Below are positions 1-6,912 of a stretch of 64,000 bases of DNA, in pieces. The translations under genes and the position numbers were made by a program. The notes under the pieces are model-generated. The model saw only the letters and a list, made by a program, of their open reading frames with translations. It ran no database searches and had not been told where the DNA came from. This stretch comes from Sphingobium fontiphilum (GTDB lineage: Bacteria > Pseudomonadota > Alphaproteobacteria > Sphingomonadales > Sphingomonadaceae), in assembly GCF_014196635.1 (NCBI RefSeq), contig NZ_JACIEB010000010.1, forward strand, positions 1-64,000, read 5' to 3'. The first letter of the stretch is position 1. The number at the start of each line of letters is the position of its first letter.

Positions 1-39
1 ACGCTTGAACTCATCACTGAAATTGGGCTTCCCCATCAT
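1..39 (-). CDS. IS3-family transposase OrfA, N-terminal fragment at window edge
   Basis: The minus strand from 39 reads MMGKPNFSDEFKR, the usual start of the small helix-turn-helix OrfA protein of IS3-family elements, which binds the terminal repeats and is extended by frameshifting into OrfAB. An AGGAGG motif lies just upstream, and the second ATG (34-36) has the better spacing. Only 13 codons are visible, so the family call rests on this N-terminus and on the terminal repeat 66-95. Confidence 0.55.
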   Translation of the reverse strand, partial: MMGKPNFSDEFKR

Positions 40-65
40 CGCCTCCTGTCCTCAAAATTAGGATC

Positions 66-95
66 GAAGGCGTCCAGAAATCTAGGGGCTACTCA
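66..95 (-). repeat. IS3-type terminal inverted repeat
   Basis: On the minus strand 95-66 begins with TG, the conserved IS3-family end, followed by AGTAGCCCC and TTTCTGGACG, which resemble the canonical end of IS51/IS407-group elements. It also supplies the TGA stop of the truncated IS110 transposase. The partner repeat is outside the window. Confidence 0.5.
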
Positions 96-650
96 GAGCG
101 GAGCAAACAGAGCCTTCAAATCCGGGCGCTGGGCGTAGAATGCCATCAGGCGTTCGGCACGCCGGCCCGGCGTTCTGGCGGTGCCCATGCGCAGGCCGAA
201 CAGCTTCAGGAGTCCTCGCAGCTGGTTGGCCATGGATGTCCGCGCAGTGATGAGCTGGGCACGGATACGCAGAGCTGCCCTGTCGATATGGGTGGCCGAC
301 GCTTTCATGTGGACGCGCTTGTACCAGCCGGTGCGGGCCAGTTGGGCAAGGCCTTCCACGTCATGGACATCGCTTTTGTTCACGCGTGCGGAAAGGACGC
401 CCTTCGCGTGCCGCGCGCAGATACATTCTATCGCGACACCACGCCCGACCAGGCCATGATACAGAAACGTCGATAGCGTTCCCGTCTCCAGCACTACGCG
501 CACCAGATCGGCACAATGTTTGTGGAGCCATTTGGCCAGGACATCGGGATCGCTGGCGACAACATCTCGCCGCAGAACCTTGCCCTCGACATCGATCACG
601 CAGATATGCGTCGTCTTGTCACTCACGTCCAATCCTGCATAAATCGACAT
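93..650 (-). pseudogene. IS110-family transposase, truncated by IS3 insertion
   Basis: The 185-residue product opens with the DEDD-type RuvC-like domain of IS110 transposases (AGLDVSDKTTH near residue 5, then LETG and NKSDVHD blocks). The coiled-coil region around residues 125-165 follows. The C-terminal Transposase_20 domain with its catalytic serine is missing, and the family is normally about 320-400 residues. The reading frame ends at a TGA that is part of the terminal repeat of the neighbouring IS3-type element, so the truncation is an insertion scar. The product should be inactive. Confidence 0.85.
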
Positions 651-1009
651 CGGTCACCCTCCTGCATTGAAGCGCCAAGGCGACTTCGTACCATGCATGA
701 GGGTGGCTAAATCAATTACGCGGTGTCCCAGATTTTACCATTCATGATGTTCGCCCAGCGCCTGAATGTATGGCAAGTTTCGACGGGCGCAATTCAGGCC
801 ATGAACGTCGGCTATGTTGGCGTGAACGGATGGCACGTTCGCGCCCGCCTGACGTCTGGAAACGACCGCGTCGCGCTGTGAAGCCGACCGTCGCGAGTGT
901 CCCACCTCCGTCCACCAGTTGATCAGGAGCCGTGTTTCGGCGGGCCGCCGCTTGACGGGCCATGCTGCCATGTCCCTCGCAAGCCATATCACGGACAACT
1001 CAAATTCTC
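651..1009. other. Stretch without a recognisable gene
   Basis: This presumably holds the upstream end of the IS110 element (651 to about 735). A minus-strand open frame (735-998, TTG start) is the only candidate gene, but it resembles no family I recognise and has no clear ribosome binding site. I treat the stretch as IS-derived or degraded DNA. Confidence 0.4.
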
Positions 1010-1171
1010 TTACTCTCCTTGCGCGGCTCGGAAAATTCTTACTCGGCGCTGTTTCAACGCCTCCCGCAAAAGGACTTCGATCATTCGGTTTGCAGACAAC
1101 CCTTCACGACGTGACAAGCGTTTGACGGCCTCCATAACCTGCACATCGAGTCGAAGCGGGAAATTGCTCAT
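1010..1171 (-). CDS. Ribbon-helix-helix (Arc/MetJ-like) small DNA-binding protein
   Basis: This 53-residue basic protein has an Arc-like layout: a short beta strand (FPLRLDVQV, residues 4-12), helix A (VMEAVKRLSRREG) and helix B (SANRMIEVLLREALKQ). RHH proteins dimerise and insert the strand into the DNA major groove. Many are antitoxins or plasmid and island regulators. I start it at 1171 because AAGGA lies just upstream; longer forms from 1210 or a TTG at 1249 are possible. No toxin partner is evident, so its target is unknown. Confidence 0.55.
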   Translation of the reverse strand: MSNFPLRLDVQVMEAVKRLSRREGLSANRMIEVLLREALKQRRVRIFRAAQGE

Positions 1172-1423
1172 CTTTTCCTTGAACCCCTCTGAACGGGCAG
1201 GGATGCCCATGTTTCGACTTCGAGCAAAGCTATCGAGATTAAAAGACAAAAATCCTTATGCCTTACCCTTAGTCGCAGTTCCACGGGACGAGTGCTATTG
1301 AACCAGGCGGCCAACCACGACATGTGGCGAATGTGCAAATTTGCCATATGTGATAATGATTAAGGCAGCACTGTGGAATGGCAAGCTTGGGACGCTTCAG
1401 CCGCAGCCTGGCTTTAGAGCTGT

Positions 1424-1451
1424 AGGGGCGGCGGTGAGGGGCGCCGCCCCT
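1424..1451 (-). terminator. Hairpin downstream of the dioxygenase gene
   Basis: AGGGGCGGCG (1424-1433) pairs perfectly with CGCCGCCCCT (1442-1451) across an 8-nt loop. It lies just beyond the dioxygenase stop codon at 1460. No clear T-tract follows on the minus strand, so it may terminate weakly or protect the mRNA 3' end. Confidence 0.45.
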
Positions 1452-1459
1452 GCCGCCTC

Positions 1460-2410
1460 TCAGGCTGGCTGGTATTCGGTCGCCTTCTCCTTACGCACCG
1501 TGCGGCTCTTGCGCCCGTCGATGCCCACGGGCACTTCACCTGCTATGGTCGCACGCCGCAAGGTACGGCGCTGCAAGCCGAAGTCGGCGACGGCGCGGTG
1601 CTGGGTTGACTGGTTGTCCCAGAAGGCCACGTCGCCCGGTTGCCAGCGCCAGCGCACGACATTTTCGGGCCGGGTGATGTGATTCTGCAGGATCTGGAAC
1701 AGGCCCGAGGAATCGGCCTGGTTCAGCCCGACGAACTGCTTGACGAAATGGCCGAGCAGCAGGCTGCGCTGGCCCGAGACGGGGTGGACGCGAACCGCCG
1801 GGTGCTCGGTCTCGTAGACGGTCGAGGCGAACACGCTCTTGTGGAAGTTGGTGCGTTCGCGCTCGGAATCGGTGCCCTTCGGCGTATTCAGCACGGCGGC
1901 ATAGTCATAAAGGTTGGTGTGGACCGCCCAGAGGTTGTTCACCAGCTGGCGCAGCGCTTCGGGGAGGCTGTCGTAGGCCGTCTCGCCATTCGCCCAGACG
2001 GTATCGCCGCCCGCCTCGGGGATGGTGATCGCCCGCAGGATCGAGCCCTTGGGATAGGCATCGACGAAGGTCACGTCGGTGTGCCAGCTCGAGGCCGCGT
2101 AGCCTTCCTTGCTGTCGAGTTCGAGCAGATAGCGCGAGCCCTGCGCTACCGGGACGGTCGGATGCGCGACCGGATCGCCGAACAGCGATGCGAAACCTTC
2201 GTGGCGCGCGTCATCGAGATCCTTCTGGCCACGGAAGAACACGACCTTGTGGCGGACGACCGCATCCTTGATCGCCTGTACAGTCGTCGCGTCAAGATCG
2301 CCCGAAAGCGTCACGCCGCGAATTTCGGCACCGATCGTGCCGGTGATTGGTGCCACGTCGAGCGGGGAGTTCGGGTCCTTGGCATTGGCGTAGGTGGTGA
2401 TCGCATTCAT
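1460..2410 (-). CDS. TauD/TfdA-family Fe(II)/2-oxoglutarate dioxygenase, AtsK-like alkylsulfatase
   Basis: This 316-residue protein has the TauD fold signatures. The iron-binding HxD is His110-Thr-Asp112 in SWHTDVTF, the distal His271 lies in TQHRAVAD, and the 2-oxoglutarate-binding arginine falls in RRTLRRAT (Arg282/Arg286). The length is typical. Family members hydroxylate the carbon next to a sulfonate or sulfate-ester oxygen; AtsK releases sulfate and an aldehyde from alkyl sulfates. The HTDVTF context and the adjacent sulfatase favour an alkyl-sulfate or other sulfate-ester substrate over taurine, but substrate is inferred. It is the last gene of a minus-strand operon (receptor, transporter, dioxygenase), 33 bp after the transporter. 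Confidence 0.85.
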   Translation of the reverse strand: MNAITTYANAKDPNSPLDVAPITGTIGAEIRGVTLSGDLDATTVQAIKDAVVRHKVVFFRGQKDLDDARHEGFASLFGDPVAHPTVPVAQGSRYLLELDSKEGYAASSWHTDVTFVDAYPKGSILRAITIPEAGGDTVWANGETAYDSLPEALRQLVNNLWAVHTNLYDYAAVLNTPKGTDSERERTNFHKSVFASTVYETEHPAVRVHPVSGQRSLLLGHFVKQFVGLNQADSSGLFQILQNHITRPENVVRWRWQPGDVAFWDNQSTQHRAVADFGLQRRTLRRATIAGEVPVGIDGRKSRTVRKEKATEYQPA

Positions 2411-2443
2411 GTGGGTAACTCCTGCTTGGGGTAGTGTGGGGTG

Positions 2444-3805
2444 TTATTCGGCCGGCTGGAGCGCGGGGTCGGCAGCGGTATCCAGGCGGCGGCGAATGGC
2501 GTTGTGCTGGTCGGCATCGAGCGCAAAGCCCGAGATGACGGCAGCCGAGATGGCGTGGGCGAGCGCAGGGCCGATCGAGAAGACCAGCAGCAGCCCATTG
2601 AGCGCCTGCGGCGTGTTAACGGCAGACTTCGGATCGAAACCGAACCAGGCAATCAATGGCAAGGCGATGCCAGCGGCGAGTGCGCCGCCGATCTTGTCGG
2701 CCAGGGCAAAGACCGAATAGTAGAGCCCGGCGCGCTGCTCGCCCGTCTCGGCGCGGTGCTTGTCGGCGACGTCGGCGACCATCGAGCGCAGCATGATGTT
2801 GCCCGAACCCTGCGTCAGCCCTTGCGCCAGGGCGAGAGCGAGGACCAGCCAGAACCGTTCGGGCGTGGTCAGCACCAACGCCAGGTTGATCAGTGCCTGC
2901 AGCACTTCTGCAAGGATCGCCGCGTTGCGCTTGCCCAATGCCACGCCGATGCGCTGCCAGATCGGCGCGGAAAGGATGCCGAAGGCGTACTGGAAAAGGA
3001 ACAGGCCGGCACCCCATTCGGGCCGCCCGAGGTAGAAGGTCACGTAGAACAGCAGCAGCGTGGTGCGAATGCCTTGTCCGGCGCGAACCGCAGCGTCGGA
3101 TGCGAGGACGCGCAGCAGCAGCGGATTGCCGAACACGGCCCGGGCGGCAGCAAGTGGCGAGAGCGGAGCAACCACGGCAGGCGGTGCATTGTCCTCGCGG
3201 GCAGCAAGCGTCAGCCACAGCGCCGGGATGGCGGTGAGCAGGATGAGCGAGCCGAACAGCGTCAGCTGCAATTGTCCGTCGCCCGGGCGCAGTTGCTGAG
3301 CGATCGCAGCCAGCGCCAGCGCACCAACCAGCGCAACGGATTGCCACAGACTGAAGATAGAGGCCGCGCGTGTGCGGTCGTGGTAGCCGGTGGCGATCTC
3401 GCCGCACCAGGCCAGCAACGGTGTAGAGAGCAGCGCAAGGCCGACATAGTAGGCGCTCAACGCTGCTGCCAGCCAGACAAGCCCGAGGTCGTCAGGCGGG
3501 AAGAACAGCATGGCGCTGCCCACAACGAAGAGCGATCCCCCGCCTGCCACCCAGGGCCGCCGTCGGCCGAAGCGACTGCGCGTGCGGTCGCTCAGCGCGC
3601 CGACCACGGGGTCGAGCGCACAATTGAGCAACTGCCCTGCCAGATACAGTGTTCCGATCAGTGTCAGTGGCACGCCATAGTCTCGTGCCAGGATGGCGGG
3701 AAGCCAGGCCATGACCGGCTGTACGGCAGCTGTCACCGGCACATAGATCGCGGCAAGCCGGTGATAGTTGCCAGAACCGGCACGGGCGGGGGATCGCGTG
3801 GTCAT
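2444..3805 (-). CDS. GPH-family (MelB-like) MFS cation symporter
   Basis: This 453-residue polytopic inner-membrane protein has about 12 hydrophobic segments. The loop motif DPVVGALSDRTRSRFGRRRP near residues 66-85 is diagnostic of the glycoside-pentoside-hexuronide:cation symporter family, which imports sugars, sugar acids and, in sphingomonads, diverse other solutes. It lies 10 bp after the TonB-dependent receptor and 33 bp before the dioxygenase, so it probably carries the same substrate across the inner membrane once the receptor has brought it into the periplasm. Substrate identity is not readable from sequence. A desulfated product or an intact sulfate ester are both possible. Confidence 0.85.
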   Translation of the reverse strand: MTTRSPARAGSGNYHRLAAIYVPVTAAVQPVMAWLPAILARDYGVPLTLIGTLYLAGQLLNCALDPVVGALSDRTRSRFGRRRPWVAGGGSLFVVGSAMLFFPPDDLGLVWLAAALSAYYVGLALLSTPLLAWCGEIATGYHDRTRAASIFSLWQSVALVGALALAAIAQQLRPGDGQLQLTLFGSLILLTAIPALWLTLAAREDNAPPAVVAPLSPLAAARAVFGNPLLLRVLASDAAVRAGQGIRTTLLLFYVTFYLGRPEWGAGLFLFQYAFGILSAPIWQRIGVALGKRNAAILAEVLQALINLALVLTTPERFWLVLALALAQGLTQGSGNIMLRSMVADVADKHRAETGEQRAGLYYSVFALADKIGGALAAGIALPLIAWFGFDPKSAVNTPQALNGLLLVFSIGPALAHAISAAVISGFALDADQHNAIRRRLDTAADPALQPAE

Positions 3806-3815
3806 GCGCAGGCCC

Positions 3816-6212
3816 TCACAGGCGGGTCCGCAGCGTCACACCATAAGTGCGCGGCTCGCCCACCTGGGCCGTGACCACGCCGGTGTTGGCGGCGGACAGG
3901 TTGAGGAAATAGTCTTCGTTCAACAGGTTGCGCGCCCAGACCGAGAGATCGAACAAGCCGTCGTCGGTCTTCAGCCCGATGCGCGCGTTGGCGATTCCAA
4001 AGCCCGGCACCTGCGCCCATGCAGAGTTGGTGGCCGATGTGTTGAAGCTTGACCGATGGGCATAGTCGGTATGGGCATAGAGGCTGAGTTCACGCCCGCC
4101 GAGCTCGCCCAGGGGCGTGCTGCCGTCCGCGCCTATCGACCAGGCAAACTTCGGCACGCCCGAAAGCGGCTTGCCCGACAGGTCCTGGATGCCGCCGAGG
4201 TTGAGGTTCTCCACCGCCTGCGGCGCGTTGGCATATTTGACGTATTTCGCGTCGGTGTAGCTTGCCGATGCAGTGAACGAGAGATTGTCGCTGACTCGGA
4301 AAGCAAGATCGCCTTCCACCCCGCGCGAGCGCACCTTGGGGATGTTGGCGATATATTGCCGAAAGGTCACCGTGTTGGCGACCTGCTCGGTGATCGCCGT
4401 CTGGTAATCGCGGATTTCGGTCCAGAAGGCGGCAGCGTTGAAGGTGGCGCGTCGGTCCAGGAATTGCGACTTGACGCCAAGCTCGAAGGCATCGACCTTT
4501 TCAGGCGCAACTTCGGGCGCAATGCCGACAGGCAAGGCGGTGAGGTTGAGTCCGCCCGACTTGTTGCCGCGCGAATATGTCGCATAGACACTGGCGTCAG
4601 GCGCAATCTTCCCGTTCAGCGTCACCAGCCCCGAAAGATTGTTCTCGCTGAACCTAGTCGAAAAGCTGGTGACCGGGTTGAACTGTGTGCGGATCGCATT
4701 GATCGCGGTGACCTGTGTCGGGGTAAATGCCGAAAGATCTGCGCTATCGACCCAGAACTGGCTGAACGCGCCCGATTTCTTCTCGTGCGTCCAACGCAGG
4801 CCCGTGGTCAGCGTCAAGGCGTCGGACAGGTGCCAGTCGGTCTGCCCGAACAGCGCGAACGTGCGCGTCTCCGGGGTCGAGGTGGAATTGGCCTCGAACC
4901 CATTGAGCGCTGCATCGGCGATCGTCTGGTTGGCCGCAGGCAGGTTCCACAGCGCCGCTGCCGGACCATAGCGGGTCGCGCCATAGCCCTTGACGATCTG
5001 CCAGAAGTAGTATGCGCCGATGACGTAGTCGACGGTGCGGTTGCCCTTCGAGGCAAGCCGCAGCTCCTGGCTGAACTGGCGCTGGCGGTTGACCTGCTGG
5101 GCCTTGGTGGTGATGGGCAGCGATGTGCTGTCGCCATCGTTGGCCGGATTCCAGTCCCACCAGCGGTAGGCGGTGATCGAAGTCAGCGCCGCGCCGCCCA
5201 GATCCCAGTTGACCTCGCCCGACACGCCATAGCCTTCCATGTTCGACTGGTAGTGGCTGTCGGCCTCGCCGATGCGATCGAACGGCTTGAATGCGGGCAG
5301 TACATAGCCGGGGAAGCGACCGGCCCGTAGCGGGAAGTTGTTGGGGATGATCGCCCCGTTGGCGTAGGTCGTGTGCAGGTCGGCGAACACCGAGAGGACG
5401 TGGTCCTGTTTTTGGCTGGCGTAGTCGCCGATGATCCGCACCTCGAAGTCCGGGGCGGGCGTGAACAGCAATTGACCGCGAATGCTCTGGTTGCGGTAGT
5501 TCTGGGCGCGGGTCCCGGTGGTCTTGTTGAACAGAAACCCGTCGTTCCCGCTGATTGCGCCAGAGATGCGCACGGCGACCAGGTCCGGAGCGATCCCCGC
5601 CGAGGCCGACGCGCGGATCTGACGGAACCCGTAGTTTCCGATGCTTGCCTCGCCCGAAAATTCAGGCTCGAAGCTCGGCTTACGCGAGGTGATGTTGATG
5701 ACGCCCGAGGTCGTGTTCTTGCCGAACAGCGTGCCCTGCGGCCCGCGCAACACCTCGATACTCTGCAGGTCGACCAGATCGAACTGCGAGAGCCCCACAC
5801 GGCCGTAATAGACGTTGTCGATGTAGAATCCGACGCCGTTCTCGAGCCCGTCGTTGGTCAGTGCGACATTGGAGCCGAGGCCGCGGATGTTTATATTGGT
5901 ATTGCGCGGGTTGAAACTGAACACCTGCAGGCTCGGCACCTGCTGCTGGATCTGGCCGAGCGTGAAGTCGCCCCGCTTTTCCAGCGCTTCGGCGCTAATC
6001 ACGCTGATCGCCACTGGCACGTCCTGGACGTCCTCGTCGCGGCGGCGCGAGGCGGTAACTACGATCGCTTCACCGGCGTCTCCGGCAGCAGCTGCGGCCT
6101 CGACATCGGCAAGGGGCTCGGCCGCAAAAGCAGGAGCTGCGCTCGCCAGCGAGCCGAGCGCTACGCCAGCGAGGATCAACTGGCGCTGCTTGAAAAGAAA
6201 AAACCTGTTCAT
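3816..6212 (-). CDS. TonB-dependent outer-membrane receptor
   Basis: This 798-residue protein starts MNRFFLFKQRQL with a Sec signal peptide ending in ...APAFA. A TonB-box-like segment (EAIVVTASRR) follows, then a plug domain containing VEVLRGPQGTLFG-type sequence (IEVLRGPQGTLFGKNTTSG) and a long beta-barrel ending in YGVTLRTRL. The start at 6212 is chosen because the signal peptide begins there and AGGGAAG lies upstream; a longer open frame to 6371 only adds unrelated residues. It is the first large gene of the organosulfur operon, 4 bp after a 59-aa small ORF. The likely role is energised uptake of a large or scarce sulfated compound. Confidence 0.92.
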   Translation of the reverse strand: MNRFFLFKQRQLILAGVALGSLASAAPAFAAEPLADVEAAAAAGDAGEAIVVTASRRRDEDVQDVPVAISVISAEALEKRGDFTLGQIQQQVPSLQVFSFNPRNTNINIRGLGSNVALTNDGLENGVGFYIDNVYYGRVGLSQFDLVDLQSIEVLRGPQGTLFGKNTTSGVINITSRKPSFEPEFSGEASIGNYGFRQIRASASAGIAPDLVAVRISGAISGNDGFLFNKTTGTRAQNYRNQSIRGQLLFTPAPDFEVRIIGDYASQKQDHVLSVFADLHTTYANGAIIPNNFPLRAGRFPGYVLPAFKPFDRIGEADSHYQSNMEGYGVSGEVNWDLGGAALTSITAYRWWDWNPANDGDSTSLPITTKAQQVNRQRQFSQELRLASKGNRTVDYVIGAYYFWQIVKGYGATRYGPAAALWNLPAANQTIADAALNGFEANSTSTPETRTFALFGQTDWHLSDALTLTTGLRWTHEKKSGAFSQFWVDSADLSAFTPTQVTAINAIRTQFNPVTSFSTRFSENNLSGLVTLNGKIAPDASVYATYSRGNKSGGLNLTALPVGIAPEVAPEKVDAFELGVKSQFLDRRATFNAAAFWTEIRDYQTAITEQVANTVTFRQYIANIPKVRSRGVEGDLAFRVSDNLSFTASASYTDAKYVKYANAPQAVENLNLGGIQDLSGKPLSGVPKFAWSIGADGSTPLGELGGRELSLYAHTDYAHRSSFNTSATNSAWAQVPGFGIANARIGLKTDDGLFDLSVWARNLLNEDYFLNLSAANTGVVTAQVGEPRTYGVTLRTRL

Positions 6213-6216
6213 TCTG

Positions 6217-6396
6217 TTACTTCCCTGAACCCAAGTTGCTTGCCGCGCCGAGGCGGCGATTGAAGATGGCGGGAACGGGCACGGGTTCGCGCGCGGTGTC
6301 GCCAGGGGCGACGCCGCAAAGAGCAACGATCGACTGTTGCAGGGACGCGGGATACCGGGCCAGTTCCGCAAGGTCGGACCTGGTTAGCGGTCGCAT
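6217..6396 (-). CDS. Small ORF (59 aa) upstream of the TonB-dependent receptor
   Basis: A 59-codon frame starts at an ATG at 6396 preceded by GGAGG with 8-nt spacing, the best ribosome binding site in the region. It ends in TAA at 6217, only 4 nt before the receptor ATG. The peptide starts MRPLTRSDLAELARYPASL, contains one cysteine (ALCGV, residue 27) and has a hydrophobic-to-amphipathic first half, with no signal peptide or transmembrane segment. I do not recognise the family. Position suggests translational coupling to the receptor or a regulatory leader peptide; a small structural partner is an alternative. It falls just below a 60-residue cut-off and would be missed by default gene calling. 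Confidence 0.5.
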   Translation of the reverse strand: MRPLTRSDLAELARYPASLQQSIVALCGVAPGDTAREPVPVPAIFNRRLGAASNLGSGK

Positions 6397-6908
6397 GACG
6401 CATTCCTCCGGGCGACGACCGCTAAGGGTCGCGCCGAACTGGCGTTATGATGGGATGGCGGACGGCAGCGCGCCGCGCCCGGTCAGGGCGGCAGGTTTGT
6501 CAAACGCGTCCGGCAGTTGTGCGCCCTAGGAGCGGGTCATCAGCTTGTGCATCGTATCACCTCTTCGTTGGAGGGGAACACAATGCCTGGCGCCGTCGCC
6601 CCAGCATCGCGCGCTTTAGCGGTTGTTTACGCGGAGCAAGCTGCTTCCCATCAAATGCCGCGGATCAGGATCCTGGAAGTGCATGGGCGACCTGATCGCC
6701 GAAAGCCATGCGGATTAATCTCTACTTATTCAGTTGGGTATTTTCGGTCAACCGGGTTGCGGCCAATTCAACGAAAAGGAAAACTTCCCGGCGGACAAGA
6801 TCAATTGTCTATCTATGCAATAGACATTCATATTGCCGACGGTAGGCTTTCCCTGCCTTACGCGACCGCGCGCGGGTCCACCTGCCAAAAGCAATCACGG
6901 ACCGCACC
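6397..6908. promoter_or_regulatory. Divergent control region between receptor operon and sulfatase
   Basis: About 510 bp separate the minus-strand small ORF/receptor operon from the plus-strand sulfatase. The part from roughly 6700 to 6830 is clearly more AT-rich than its surroundings, as expected for promoters. It contains a symmetric motif at 6806-6826 (listed separately). The only open frame of note is the weak candidate 6583-6912. No divergent regulator gene lies here, so control may come from a distant regulator of sulfur limitation or substrate. Confidence 0.5.
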
Positions 6909-6912
6909 ATGA
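6583..6912 (+). CDS. Doubtful ORF overlapping the sulfatase start (possible leader ORF)
   Basis: A 109-codon frame begins at ATG 6583 with GGAGGGG seven bases upstream and ends at a TGA that overlaps the sulfatase ATG as ATGA. The sulfatase itself has no clear Shine-Dalgarno sequence, so coupling would make sense. Against it, third-position GC is much lower than in neighbouring genes, the product resembles nothing I know, and the frame covers the likely promoter and operator. I keep it as a candidate leader ORF only. Confidence 0.25.
   Translation: MPGAVAPASRALAVVYAEQAASHQMPRIRILEVHGRPDRRKPCGLISTYSVGYFRSTGLRPIQRKGKLPGGQDQLSIYAIDIHIADGRLSLPYATARGSTCQKQSRTAP
6806..6826. promoter_or_regulatory. 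Candidate operator: perfect 7-bp inverted repeat
   Basis: TGTCTAT (6806-6812) and ATAGACA (6820-6826) are exact reverse complements separated by 7 bp. The 14-bp centre-to-centre spacing is between one and two helical turns. It lies about 85 bp before the sulfatase start in AT-rich DNA of the divergent control region. The shape fits a dimeric repressor or activator, but the regulator is unknown. Confidence 0.4.

Larger units (their letters stand above)
1..95 (-). mobile_element. IS3-family insertion sequence, left terminus (partial)
   Basis: Read on the minus strand, the element begins at 95 with TGAGTAGCCCCTAGATTTCT, which resembles the terminal inverted repeat of IS3-family members related to IS51/IS407. 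It is followed by a short leader, an AGGAGG ribosome binding site and the start of an OrfA-type transposase. The rest lies beyond the left edge. It has inserted into the IS110-family transposase gene to its right. Confidence 0.6.

Noticed and set aside
735..998. Minus-strand open frame (87 codons, TTG start) after the RHH gene
   Set aside because: No ribosome binding site, no recognisable family and an overlapping alternative frame of similar quality. Treated as non-coding.
6213..6371. N-terminal extension of the TonB-dependent receptor to 6371
   Set aside because: The signal peptide begins at 6212 with a ribosome binding site, and the extension overlaps the small ORF in another frame.
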